NCBI RefSeq assembly: GCF_910592395.1
Contig: NC_088326.1
Span: 6,639,001-6,703,000 of the forward strand
Source of the DNA: Lineus longissimus
Taxonomy: Eukaryota; Nemertea; Pilidiophora; Heteronemertea; Lineidae
Reading direction: 5' to 3'
DNA length: 64,000 nucleotides
The position numbers were made by a program, and so were the translations under genes. This document shows, in pieces, positions 11,550 to 22,529 of the stretch; position 1 is the first letter of the stretch; each line of letters begins with the position of its first letter. The notes under the pieces are model-generated. The model had not been told where the DNA came from. It was given only the letters and a program-made list of their open reading frames with translations, and did no database searches.

Positions 11550-11594
11550 ACACTAGTAAACAACAACTGGGACAATTTAGAAAGCTCAGAGAAA

Positions 11595-12219
11595 ATGAGA
11601 CAATCACTTGGTTCCGCCAAACCACTCATTAGCTATAGGAGATGTAAAAACCTCAAGGATATCCTCACAAGAGCTAAAGTTACGCATAAGGACAATGGAC
11701 ATGATAGAAATCGTCAATCAAATCAAATGACACTAACATTCGCACCCCACCCGCAAAGGGGCACAGTTAGGTGCAATTACAATAGATGCAAGAATTGTAA
11801 ATTCATGAAGATATCTGATCACGTGACAAGCAATATAACCAACCAGAAACATAAGATTAAACAAAGGATAAGTTGCAATTCGGAAGGGGTTATGTACCTC
11901 ATTGAATGCACCAAATGTGGTATACAATATGTAGGCCAAACATCCAGGAAATTGAAAGTTAGACTGAATGAACACCGATCAGATATCTCCAGGAATAAAC
12001 AAACTTCGGTTGCTTATCACTTTAACTCCAATGGACACAATCATGTCGATCACAGTCTACGGACTTGAAAATCTCCCCACAGCGCAATGCAACGAAAATC
12101 GTCTGCTAGAACGCGAGTCTTACTGGATCTATACACTTCGGTCCGCCAGACCTCTTGGTCTAAACATAATGAACCAACTGGTCTCTGTAATTGAACACTT
12201 AATAATACTTACTATTTGA
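11595..12219 (+). pseudogene. PLE GIY-YIG endonuclease segment, frameshifted
   Basis: First frame 11595-12068: a Cys-containing linker (CNYNRCKNCKFM) followed by GVMYLIECTKCGIQYVGQTS and KVRLNEHR, the GIY-YIG catalytic core with its Tyr and Arg. The domain continues in the overlapping frame to 12219 with LLERESYWIYTLRSARPLGL, which supplies the catalytic Glu. PLEs use this domain to nick target DNA. One frame change near 12050 breaks it. Confidence 0.85.
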
Positions 12220-12645
12220 GTCGTTCCGATGGCGTTGTGTGCACTATCTCTCCCGTATTCATGATTTTATTATCATTTTTATGTCATGTATGTGCACTTT
12301 TGCATCATTTACTTTGTACTTGATCCGCCATTTTGATAATCACATCATGTGACTTCGGACTAGGAGATCCACCGGAAACTCCCGAAGCGTAAACTCAACA
12401 GTGCCTTCACCTTTGACCCCTGCCCTCCGGCCAATCAATGACTTTGTTTATTTTAGATGTCAACAAATGGACACGTGGACAGGGAGTCCCGGCTTTTAAT
12501 GACGTCCGTCATCACCTCACGTCTTCTGTTTTACTTGTATATAAACATATATTTCCTGTCTGTACATTAGACTTGGAAAAAGAAATCAAAATATCCGAAA
12601 CGTCGTCTATTTTATACAAAGTTGTAGTGTTGTTTTTTATATCAA

Positions 12646-12660
12646 TCTAAAGTTCAACTT
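12646..12660 (+). repeat. 15-bp target-site duplication, right copy (Penelope-like element)
   Basis: Identical to 10098-10112. Confidence 0.75.
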
Positions 12661-12662
12661 AG

Positions 12663-13101
12663 GCCCGCAGCACACTCGCCGCCAACTTCGGCGTTCACAG
12701 GCGTTTTTTGCCGCAAGAGTCCTGAACGCCTGAAAAATCCCTAGTCTGCTACAAACGGCGTCGGCGAACGCGACTTGACGCCACTTGCCGCAACTAAACG
12801 CCAAATATCTAACATGTTTGATTTTTGACGCGTGTCGCCGCGTTTGAACGCAAGAAGAAGCCAGGTGTGCTCCGGATGGCCGCATGAATTGGCGTCGGCG
12901 GCGAGGCTATGGCCAATCAGCTTGCGTCTTGATGTCACTTGATTTCAAAATGGCAGCCTAAAGTGGCGGAAAAGACGCTACTGGACGCCGATTCTGGGCA
13001 GGTGTGCTCTGACCGGGATTCACTGGCCGCCAACTTTGGCGTCGAGAGGCGTCAGCTGAACGCTTCTTGTCGCCAAAGTTGGCGGCTAGTGTGCTGCGGG
13101 C
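12663..13101. mobile_element. GC-rich MITE with about 32-bp terminal inverted repeats
   Basis: The left end gcccgcagcacactcgccgc and right end gcggctagtgtgctgcgggc are inverted copies over about 32 bp with two differences. The interior is rich in ggcgt/cgcc and has no frame of note. It lies directly against the right PLE duplication. Target duplication is unclear (ttag/taag), so the superfamily is unassigned. Confidence 0.75.
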
Positions 13102-13791
13102 TAAGGGATGTCGAGGACTCTTGCCGTATATTATTACTCTAGTTTCGCCTTTTTATGGTGGGTTCATTAACTTCAGGGTCTACCTACATGGATTACGACG
13201 AACGGCCCATACTAAATTTAAGTCCGCCCTCTTCACATGATTGGATGAATTGTCGGTCTGCCATGAACCCATTGCTTGGGGTTTCGGGTATTGTGAAATA
13301 GATTCGACTTTTTAAGGAGAGGTGAATTGAACCCAGTCATGCCCGTGCATGGCTGAAGGCAATTTATTCTGACTTTCTACAGGGTGTTTCCAAAAAAGTG
13401 AAGAGTGCAATTTAAGCGGGATCCACTGTCGCGATTTTGACTTGCGTCGGCGTCGCGCTTGCTTGCGATGGAACAAAATGATCAAAATGAATGGCTCAAC
13501 GCTGCTGACGCCAGCTTATTTTAACTACCGCAAGCGCGTCACAACGCCGTCGCAAGCGAAGTGACCGTGGATTCCCCGCTACACTCTCGGTCTGCCAGAG
13601 ACCACTCAAAAAGTGAAAATGGCGTTCAGTTAGAGGATGCAGGTCTGTTTGAAATTCAATACGTATTTTAACTCACACTTTAGAACAAGTGAAAAGGACA
13701 CCAACTTTGGACTGAGCGAACCTTTTCATTATTTTGCGAGTTGTCACTGGCAAATTTAATCCAATCTTTATTAACTTCTAAGTACAGTTTC

Positions 13792-14445
13792 TCATTCCTG
13801 TAGGCCCACATCTTCATAGCCAAGCAAATCGATGAATGCTATGCCATCTTCCTCTTCTTCGTCCAGTTGAGGAAGTGGTCCTCCTTCAATTTCGCCCATG
13901 CGGAGGGATGCTTCAAACCCGCTTTCGATCACTTGGGGGGGTTACAGCGTCCGAGGCGTTACTGAGAATGGTGACAACATCATTTAGTTCAATACGGTTG
14001 CATTGTCCTGCTGCGTTGGTATGATGCGTTTTCCACGACTTCCACTCCTTACGTGCGTTGGACTTAAACGATTTCATTACTGCAACGTCTAGGGGCTGGA
14101 CCAATGATGTACACCCTGCTGGTACAAAGTGCATGATTCCACCTAGCTCCGTTACTCGCATACCGAAGTCTTCAGACCAATGGACACTATAACGATCCAG
14201 TATCAAGATAACCTGCTCTGCTGGCTGCCTCTCTAGGTACGGTTGATAGACTTCCTCGATCCAGTGTTCGGCTGTCTCTTGTCTTACCCATCCTGTGGCA
14301 GATGATGTAACAACCACATTAGCTGGCATATCTTGTGCTTGAAGGGCTGCTAGCTGTCGTACAAACCCACGACGCGGAAACGTTATGTGGGCTAGCATCT
14401 TATCACCACTGGCCGCAACGCAGAGTGTCACAGTGCACCCTAGTT
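13792..14445 (-). pseudogene. pogo transposase, DDE catalytic half
   Basis: Encodes GCTVTLCVAASGDKML, then VILILDRYSVHWSEDFG (second catalytic Asp) and GCTSLVQPLDVAVMKSFK (third catalytic Asp, QPLDV), the standard layout of pogo/Tigger/jerky-type nucleases. The first Asp is in the separated MDE segment at about 15225. The frame shifts at the run of seven G (about 13935-13941) and then continues to an acidic tail (LDEEEEDG) and stop at 13792-13794. The acidic C-terminus resembles that of the related protein at 51648, suggesting a common pogo lineage. Confidence 0.8.
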
Positions 14446-14449
14446 TAAC

Positions 14450-15141
14450 ATTCTAAAATACCTTGGTACCGTAAAGTCAACTTTTAAATGGAAAATGCAT
14501 AAGCCTCGTTCTGAGAGCGGAGTGTTTTGGACACGCAACCAAGATGCTCTACCAAAGTTCCCTCGGGTTGCACTAAAATGTGGAACCATGCACACGTCAC
14601 GTCAATGGAATTTCAGCTCACTTCAGAAGTTTGAGGCTCTCAAAACACTGCTTCAAACACAAATCAGTCAAGGAAGCATCAACCACCCTAAGTTTTTTAA
14701 TGAGCACTACACATATTTGCCGAGAAAAACGCTCCAAATAGCCCATTTGCGCGGATTTTAGCATCACTTGAGCGAGCCGATGCGGACTTCCTATGCGCGC
14801 TGTACAAAATGTACATGTCTCATTTTCTGTAACGTTGCCGTAACATAATGTAAACAATGGCGCTACCGGCGCTCCGGCCGGGCCGGCGATGGATGGAATT
14901 TGCCAAATTCGCACATATTCAAGTTATTTTCGTGGCTTATCTTTTTAAGTTTGAGGTATTTTAGAATAGAAATTGAACCCTCGGCTTCGGACCTTGGTTG
15001 AGTTACCAAGACACTCTCGGGTGGAGCTAAAATTTCGTCCAAACCCTCGCCTGTCGGCTCGGGTTTGGACTGTATTTTAGCTCCACCCTCGAGTGTCTTG
15101 GTAACTCAACCAAGGTCCTCCGCCTCGGGTTCAATTCCTTA
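14450..15141. mobile_element. 0.69-kb insertion inside the pogo transposase, with foldback arm
   Basis: Flanked by attc (14450-14453 and 15142-15145), and its removal rejoins the transposase frame (SRSN/VKLG). It contains tctaaaatacc at 14452-14462 inverted at 14955-14966, and the palindrome 14971-15136. It may be one element or two nested ones. Confidence 0.6.
14971..15136. repeat. 166-bp near-perfect palindrome (foldback)
   Basis: aattgaaccctcgg at the left and ccgcctcgggttcaatt at the right pair across nearly the whole length, including ccttggttgagttaccaaga with its complement. The loop lies near 15050. It would fold into a hairpin of about 75 bp. Confidence 0.85.
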
Positions 15142-15249
15142 ATTCGATCGTGACGTACGTACGTCAATGGAAGCAGCACCTTTTCGGTTACACGAGTGCA
15201 TGGGTCTAAAGCCAAAAAGAATGAAAGTTTCGTCCATGTTAAAAATAAA

Positions 15250-15840
15250 TCACATTGCGATGTTGAATTGATCAATAGTCCCAGTGACTTCATTGCGGAA
15301 TACCTCAATTCGTATTGCAGCATCGGCTGGCAGGGTTGTAGTGTTTTTGTTCACTTTACGCAGTGTAATCTGTTTTCTCTTCATAAAAAGTTCAACCCAT
15401 CCAGCCGAGGCTTGAAAATCATGTAAGATTGGTCTTGTTTCAACGATTTCATTTCGCCGGGCATCTGTCAGACCACCCCACCAGGCATGGAAGAATTCCA
15501 AAGCCTTTTCTTGCAAGTCCTGTACGGCGACGGGTAGGCGTATTTCACGTTGCTGGAGAAACCATTCATGAAGCTCATTTTCAACTTGAGGCCAGCAACC
15601 GATATCTTTCGGTTTCACCCTTCTACTTCTTCCTTCATTCCCTTGTTGTCCTCGTTCCAAGCTTGGTAAGTCCCATTTACTGAACGTGTGGATCGATATT
15701 TTGTAGTGGTTCGCGTATTCTGTCATGCTGGCCACCGTCCCATTCAAAAGGGCTGTCTGAAAGTCCTCTAGGTACCGAATTTTCTCCGTGACGGAAGAAC
15801 TCCTTCTTCGCTTCGGAAGAGGTTCATCTGCGTTGTCCAT
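15250..15840 (-). pseudogene. pogo transposase, DNA-binding half
   Basis: Starts with a basic MDNADEPLPKRRRSSSVTEK, then a psq-type helix-turn-helix (KIRYLEDFQTALLNG...YANHYKISIHTFSKW, residues ~18-55) and a CENP-B/Tc5-type second HTH (~75-150). These bind the element's ends. The frame stops at 15250 directly before NMDETFILFGF (about 15215-15237), the first catalytic Asp block, so an in-frame stop plus the insertion separate it from the catalytic half. Confidence 0.8.
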
Positions 15841-16343
15841 GATGTCGGTATATGGCAGAAAAAGAGGCCAAGCCTGGTTTATAAACTCACCGGGTTATGA
15901 AACATAGGCCTACTTAATTCAAAAGATGAAATCGATGTATCTGACACTTCTATTCCATGCATAATTTTATGTTGCCTTTTTGGAGTCAGACAAGTACAAA
16001 CAAGGTTATAAATTCATTAGATTGATTGAATTGCCCTCTGAAAATAAAACCTCATTCACACTTTCCAAATTTCCTTTCATTCATTTTTTTCAGAAACACC
16101 CGTTGAAATCCAGTAATTGGCGTCAGTTTTCCCAGAAATCATTTGAAGCAAGTTTACATCCAAGTTGGAAATCTACAAGTAGTCATGTAATGTTTGATGC
16201 CCATGTCCGCACGGCGCTCCGGACCTCTGACTGACCATACATGCTATATGCACACAATAGCTATAAATTACCATGATCTAGTTGGTACAGGAAGGGGTAT
16301 GGCCTGAATATATGGAACCCACCATAAAAAGGCGAAACTAGAG

Positions 16344-16735
16344 TATTGTATCAGACTGACGAAAGAAATACGCCAATATGCAAGCAACAGCAAGGGCTAA
16401 GCCTGTCGGTGTCCTGTTGTTCTGCACATAGTTTGTGTTAACTCAAGGCCCATGATTGGCGCCCCATATTTTGACGTTAAAGCCACATGAGACCAACAAT
16501 CCTGATGATTTTGGTGCAGCTGTCTTAAATTCCCCCCTGGAAAAACTTTGCTTTCTTATTTTTGTGCTAGATTAAAGTATCGTTCTATAAAAAACTGATG
16601 ACAGTCAACACCACAAAGATTAAAGTGCATGATATAATATGTTGTCCCCGGTACACTCTTTCCTGGGATTTTAAAATATTTTACACCTGAACCCCCAATG
16701 GACTGATTATATATTCTCCACTTTTGTACGATGCG
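16344..16735. other. no supportable gene
   Basis: Spacer between the pogo right end and the large palindrome; nothing recognised. Confidence 0.4.
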
Positions 16736-16788
16736 CTGTAGTTTACAACAATGTCCATCGGTCCCTATTGTTGGGCTGTTGTGTTGCT

Positions 16789-16831
16789 CCACCGACGCGC
16801 GTTTCTGCCCCTCTAGGCTTCATCAGGGTGG
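16789..16831 (-). ncRNA. hammerhead ribozyme, left arm copy
   Basis: Reverse-complement copy of the motif at 17275-17317, with the same core bases: CTGATGA, GAAA and the GTC cleavage triplet. Confidence 0.7.
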
Positions 16832-17274
16832 CTGGGGTTGACTTGCATCTGTCTTGTTCGAAGTTCACAGTTTGAATGACATCATGACTCAGGGGTGGTT
16901 TCTCAATGACGTTGTGACATTATAGACTTTGTTGCGACTCTGTTGTTGAAACATTCTGTTGTAGTCAAGCAGGTGGGCTGTCCAAATGGCACATGTTAAG
17001 GAGTACAGGATCAACCGATGATACACACGGACCAGACAATAAAATCGGAATAGTAGAAGTATTGTCTGGTCCGTGTGTATCATCGGTTGATCCTGTACTC
17101 CTCAACATGTGCCATTTGGACAGCCCACCTGCTTGACTACAATACAACAAAATGTTTCAACAACAGAGTCGCAACAAAGTCTATAACGTCACAACGTCAT
17201 TGAGAAACCACCCCTGAGTCATGATGTCATTCAAACTGTGAACTTCGAACAAGACAGATGCAAGTCAACCCCAG

Positions 17275-17317
17275 CCACCCTGATGAAGCCTAGAGGGGCA
17301 GAAACGCGCGTCGGTGG
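17275..17317 (+). ncRNA. hammerhead ribozyme, right arm copy
   Basis: Stem I is CCACC (17275-17279) with GGTGG (17313-17317). The core is CTGATGA (17280-17286). Stem II is GCCT (17288-17291) with GGGC (17296-17299), loop AGAG, and an A/A mismatch at its base. Then GAAA (17301-17304). Stem III is ACG/CGT with a two-base loop (17304-17311), followed by the cleavage C at 17312 within GTC. The very short stem III is typical of hammerheads in Penelope-like elements and retrozymes, which self-cleave their transcripts. The A/A mismatch may weaken activity. Confidence 0.75.
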
Positions 17318-17370
17318 AGCAACACAACAGCCCAACAATAGGGACCGATGGACATTGTTGTAAACTACAG

Positions 17371-18393
17371 TGACGGTATCCAGTTTTACTTCTACTACAT
17401 AATTAGGCATGTCAGCCACCCAATCCCGGTAGACAATGCCAATATTGGACCGAAGGCGCATGAAGATCCCGATTAAAACGCAAGCCCAACTGACGGGCTC
17501 GCCAAACTGGGTTGATTTTTAGTGCTGTTCGGCCAGCGCTGGGTCTCCAAACTGGACAAAAAATGATGCAAGTTCGGTCAGCGGTTTGCCAAATATCCCA
17601 AGCCCATATACGCGTGACTCGTTAGCAAAACTTAACCGTTCATACGTACTGATGATGATCATGACGTCACATTAATGACAGCCAAATCGTTACAATCAAA
17701 CTGTTGTGGGATTTTTTTCTTGACGCCAAATGACGCCTAGTGGCTCCTTAACTCTTAATCCAAAAGTCTTTAAGAAAATGATAAATCACTGCATGATACT
17801 TTGGTTTTTGATGCATCCCAACCGTGCAAAAATTTACAAGGGATATGTATAAACGTTTATATTCAAGATGTGTATACTAACTCCTCGATAATCAACTTAA
17901 ATTTTTTTGCCAATCTAATATAACCAACTACGCTCGTAAGCCTATGTCATATTTCACAGCCGATTGCATTCCTACGATGCATCGGGTGTCCCAGAAAAAA
18001 GCGTCACAAGTTTTGACTTGCCAGTGTAATAACGCAATACGCGGAGTGCCAAATTCTTTGAAAATTCACGGGGACCAACGTTAGGATAGTGTGTGCATGC
18101 CCTTAAATAACAAATCCATCTGATACAAACTCCGTGAGTACTACAGAAGTTGCACAAGATGCACGCCAAAGATCCACTTTATTAAAAATACATGTATATG
18201 GTGCAAAAAGGTTTTTTAAACTTTAATGGAGTATTACTTAAAAAAGCAATATCATTGGATGCCGTATTTAAAAACTAGCAGCAATAGGATTTTGTCTCTG
18301 ATGAATTCAATATTAAAAATCTGTTTTCTTAGCAGCATCCTGTATTAGACCAACCAAAAATTTAACGTTAAAACAGCCAAGACTGCTTTTTTT
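17371..18393. other. no supportable gene
   Basis: Bases 17371-17470 look like the continuation of a PLE terminal repeat. The rest is unremarkable AT-rich sequence. Confidence 0.4.
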
Positions 18394-18484
18394 AACTTGA
18401 GGTGTAACACCATCTTTTTGATCAACTTATTTGAATTTTCGAGACAAATAAGTTGATCAAAAAGATTGTGTTACCCCTCGAGTT
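18394..18484. repeat. foldback, 39-bp arms
   Basis: Arms 18394-18432 and 18446-18484 (aaataagttgatcaaaaaga is the inner part of the right arm) pair with about three mismatches around a 13-base loop. Confidence 0.8.
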
Positions 18485-19424
18485 TTTTATCATCTTCGCG
18501 ACGATCAACACGGCTACCTTGAATATCATCAAGACTGTTTTTACACCCAGAAGTATTAAGGTAGCAGGAAGGGATGGGCGTTTGAGGTTTCTGAGTGTGA
18601 GGGGGTCTAGGCCTAGTGGTGTCTGTTGACTCTCTTAAAGCACAGTCAACAGACATGTGGTTTCAGTATTAGGTCTTTCATTGTAACATTGAGAAACCGT
18701 AAGCAATTTTGGTTAGGTCCGTCATAACATAGAGTGACCCAAACACTCTCTTGACTACGGCGGCCGCCTCAGCGCCACTACGCGGGGCCTAATCATATTA
18801 GGTCTCACTAGCCAGTGCGGAGGCCAGGCCTACCTGCCTCCAAAAATGACGCGACGTCATTTCATGCATAGGCCTACACCTGTTCCAGCGGCTGTAGACG
18901 TGGCAGTATCTTACTCTCACACAAACCCATACATTTCTGAATAGCTTGTCTCTTGTAGAATACATCTGGCCAAGTTTCAACGTCGTCTAGACATACAGTC
19001 ATGCATAGACTGATGCAGCACAATGCATGAGACACCCTGTATGTTAACGCAAATTTGAAAAATTTCACCTCTATGCCTTATAGCTTCAAGATTACCAAGG
19101 ATGCTGAAAAGAAAAATTTCATACACATCTACTCATCACCTTGAGAAAGCGAACTGACGACTTTTTAAATCTTTTATATAAAAATAGGCTGTTGTTGCGG
19201 CTTTTGTTTGAGTTTTTTTCCCTCGAAATTTTACCTTGAGAACACGTGCAATCTCACAGGAACCAGTCGATGTCAACATCCTCATGAGCTATAAAGAGCA
19301 TGCGGGGCCTGCTCACCGCGGAAGTGCGCAGAGGAAACTGGTATTTTCCTCAAATAATCGTCAGAGCTACCCCTTCACAAAAAACATCAGACATCTAGTG
19401 AGACCTTAGGCTAAGTAGCTCCGT
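18485..19424. other. no supportable gene
   Basis: A short inverted repeat (tctgttgact/agtcaacaga) is present near 18620-18652. No coding signal. Confidence 0.4.
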
Positions 19425-22311
19425 GCAATATGCACTATTCTGGGAAAACTCAATGTGGAAGTATGCTCATTAGCATAATCTATTCTTAGCTCAAGCTCGA
19501 GGTAATCTTGCGCAGTGTTTCTTCGGCCCAGGTGGAAAACGTCTAGGTCTAGTACAATGAACGCCTGGCTTGCGCCAGACGAATTAGTGAAGAAGGTCTG
19601 GTTGCGAGAGACTACTGTGATAAAAATGACCATTTGCAAAGACTCTGTGACGTAGGCATATACTTTTTACAATTAAAAATGCTCTCAAAAGACGATAATG
19701 AATGATTATTTATTAACATTTCCTGAACTATATACCTTCTAATTATCACTTTACATAAATAGGTTGGTGTTAGATCGTGTGCTTTTCTTTCCTCGTGACA
19801 ATATACAGCAAAATAGTTAGAAACCCATAATCGCGCTTTAAGTCCATAATGAGATCACGCCGACCCGTTATGAATGTTTCGCCAGCTTCGCTATTTTGCC
19901 GCTACGCGGCGCGTTGGGTCTTTGGGTCCAGTATAGGCTCAAAGGGACAACTTGGGCGTGTGATTTACTTGTCCAGGATCGAGGATAATACCCCTAGTGC
20001 TTGACACCATGCGCCACCACTTATTGTATTAAACGGATGTTACAGTATCACATTGATGCTGTGTATAATATAACGATTTTCGCCAGTGTTATGAGGCATG
20101 CAGTTTTATTGGACATTGTTTGTGAATTTCCGGCATGCAGGCCGTTCTAGTGCAAGGTTTGGTGCAGGTCAAATGATTTTTCAAGGATCCTGTTTGGAGA
20201 AGTCAGTAGCGGTACTGCTGGACTCCATTTCTGTAAGAAAAACCAACATACATCAGCCCAACTTCGCCCTTTAATTTAGTGACCCTAAGGACGACCAGAA
20301 GATTATGACATCGGATTAGATTCAGGGTAGCTCTTACTTTACAACTTACCTAAAGGTCGAAGGTGTCCCCGCGGTATATATTCCGAGCTATGTTCGCCAA
20401 AAGGTGGCGGAAATATTGTATCCATTCCACTGTCTTTCACAAAGCCAACTTTACACCAAGTCGGTGTGAAAAGGACGATAATGAATAAAGGAAATTGTAA
20501 CTCCATCACTGACAAATAGGCCTATCTTACAAATCGAAATCGTGCACTTCCAGTTCCGTCAAAAAATAAAGGTGTCAGCGAATTCACCACAAAGGTGAGA
20601 CTCGCCCTTTGCACAAGTTAGATGTTGTGTGGGTTCGTTGTAATTATCCTCGTCCAATATTATCCAACTCCAGAAGCCTAATCGTGCACCAAAATTCTAA
20701 ATATCTGATCCTTATATAAAACAACTTTCCTAAATTCACAATATTCGACAGAATTATCAATGATCAGTATGTACGTTCATGTTCAAATCATTGCACTGAT
20801 TTAGATACTGATAGCGCCGATTCATGCCACGTAAATCATTGTAGACGTGTAGATTTTGCTCTTGTTGTCGTATAAAGCATTATTGTCATTTTCCGATACG
20901 AGCCAGCTGTGACCAAGTGGCACCGCCATGTTGTCCAGCCATTGACCCGCTCCGCACGTGCGTCGAATGCGCCCGTCATGTGGCAAAAATGGCCTCAACA
21001 CGATTTGCATAGCATATTCAAAAAGTTCTGCTTATCACCTCTTTCCGCACTTATTTTTGGTAAATCGTAATATATCTGATAGTTCTTCAGAATATTAATT
21101 TTCTTCACCTTTTCCAGCATCCACGTACAGTCTACATGTAGCTCATATCACTAACAGCACACTCCATACAATACGTAGTATCTTTCAAACCTTTGCACCG
21201 TATTCAATGCGATAGTCATATTAGCAGAGATTTTGTTTAATCATACATCGTATTAGCAAGTTTTTTTCATTATATGATCAGCCATGTTTAACATTACCCA
21301 AAAAAAAATTTGTACTTTTTTGAAACATTTCGAATGATAAAACACAAAAAATTATAAGCATTTTGGCGTTTAGTTCATTAGAATCGAGCAAGCTTAAGTG
21401 TTCCCTAATAGAAATAATATCAAAATGGCATTTCCTAAATTTCTTAAATCTGTCTTTGTAAATCATGACAATGTATTAATTTCCTTCGCAATTAAGCCAT
21501 CTGGACCCTCAATGTATTGACATTGCTAAGCTTTACAGACCCGATACATTGACGAAAAGTACATCATGCATTTGTATGCAATCTATTTCAAAATAATTTG
21601 ATCGTCTATGACTCACTCATAAACGGCATCGGTAACGAGTTAGCGTGATGGCACTGACCATCGCTATTGCTCGACGCAAGGACCCAACGCGCAACGTAGC
21701 GGCAAAATAGCGAAGCTGGCGAAACATTTATAACGGGTCACCGTTGCCTATGGACTTATAGCGCGATTGTGGGGTTGTAACTACAGTAGAACCTCCATTA
21801 GCGGACACCTCTGTATCAAGGACACTAGTTTTGGTCCCAAACTGGTAGTTTTCAGTGACTTTGACCTCTCTAATCAGGACACCTCTCTATTGAGGACAGA
21901 CTTTGTCAGTCCCATGGGTGTCCTTAATAGAGAGGTTATTCTGTATTTTGCTGTATATTGTCACGAGGAAAGAAAAGCAGGCGACCTAATGCCGACCTAT
22001 TTATGTAAAGTAATAATTAGAAATAAATAATCATTCCATATCGTCTTTTGAGAGCATTTTTAATTGTAAAGAATATATATGCCTTCGTCACAGAGTCTCG
22101 ACTGCAATGTTCATTTTTATCACATAGTCTCGCGCAGCCAGAAGTTCTTTACTTATCAGTCTGGTGCATGCTTTGTACGAGACGTTTTCCAGCACGATGT
22201 GCATGGGCAGAAACAACACTTGCGCAACGTTACCTCGAGCTGTGGCTAATAATAGATTATGCTAATGAGCATACCTTCCTCATTGTGTTTTCCCAGAATG
22301 GTCCATATCAC
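19425..22311. mobile_element. element with roughly 0.5-kb inverted terminal arms
   Basis: The left arm (about 19425-19930) is an inverted, diverged copy of the right arm (about 21672-22311). Shared blocks include gctcattagcataatctatt, aaaatgctctcaaaagacga, ctttcctcgtgacaatatac and gccagcttcgctattttgcc. The right arm is longer because a 160-bp MITE sits in it. The 1.7-kb middle has no frame of note. This may be a long-TIR or foldback transposon, or two inverted copies of one repeat. The outer borders are approximate and no target duplication was identified. Confidence 0.7.
21784..21943. mobile_element. 160-bp Tigger/pogo-type MITE
   Basis: Starts cagtagaacctcc and ends agaggttattctg, flanked by TA on both sides (21782-21783, 21944-21945). 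The other arm of the surrounding inverted repeat lacks it (cagcaaaatagttag), which proves insertion. A related copy is at 32838. Confidence 0.85.
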
Positions 22312-22460
22312 CGGAAGCTCGGACGGCCTACATCAAGCTAGCCCGAACTTTTCCAGCCCGAAACAAGCCAGCCCGAGATTTCATCCCGAGGTTTCATCCC
22401 GAATCAAGCCAGCCCGAAATTCCAGCCCGAACTTTTTTACCCGAGTAACCATAGTTTACT
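22312..22460. repeat. irregular agcccgaa repeats
   Basis: Several spaced copies of agcccgaa / catcccga, ending in ctcgg inverted pairs around 22440-22460. Confidence 0.55.
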
Positions 22461-22529
22461 CGGGTTGGCAAATATAAAATATGGAATGCAGGTACATGCC
22501 ACCGCGATGATTCCTTTGAGGCGCCAGTG

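Larger units (their letters stand above)
10113..12645 (+). mobile_element. Penelope-like retroelement (PLE), 5'-truncated
   Basis: A continuous block with PLE reverse transcriptase, a C-terminal GIY-YIG endonuclease and a 3' tail, bracketed by 15-bp direct repeats. PLEs reverse-transcribe their RNA from a nick made by the GIY-YIG nuclease. Coding similarity starts immediately after the left duplication (RKKSNWTHPTDRN), so the copy is 5'-truncated at insertion. The 3' end carries ccgaaacgtcgtc (12595-12607), similar to the GAAAC/GUC part of PLE hammerhead motifs, but the matching CTGATGA core is not seen. Frameshifts and stops show it is inactive. Confidence 0.85.
13137..16343 (-). mobile_element. 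pogo-type DNA transposon with nested insertion
   Basis: The terminal inverted repeats are identical over 29 bp (13137-13165 and 16315-16343; outer bases ctctagtttcgccttttt) and are flanked by TA on both sides (13135-13136, 16344-16345), the target duplication of the Tc1/mariner-pogo superfamily. The interior encodes, on the minus strand, a psq/CENP-B helix-turn-helix region (15840-15250) and a DDE domain (14445-13792). A 0.69-kb insertion (about 14450-15141) splits the coding sequence, and there is an in-frame stop and a homopolymer frameshift. It is clearly inactive. Confidence 0.85.
16736..17370. repeat. 635-bp inverted repeat (two arms about 306 and 311 bp, 18-bp spacer)
   Basis: Left arm 16736-17041 (ctgtagtttacaacaatg...) pairs with right arm 17060-17370 (...cattgttgtaaactacag). 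The arms are almost identical; the right arm has about 5 extra bases near 17146. Each arm contains a hammerhead ribozyme. The arm sequence and the following tatccagttttacttctac resemble terminal repeats of Penelope-like elements, so two PLE terminal repeats in head-to-head order are the likely origin. This assignment is an inference. Confidence 0.85.

Noticed and set aside
12595-12607. Hammerhead ribozyme at the PLE 3' end
   Set aside because: GAAAC and GTC are present, but no CTGANGA core with pairing stems was found upstream.
16556-17461. Matching minus-strand frames with VVYNNVHRSLLLGCC in both palindrome arms
   Set aside because: They run through the hammerhead and the palindrome; similarity is explained by the inverted repeat, not by a gene.
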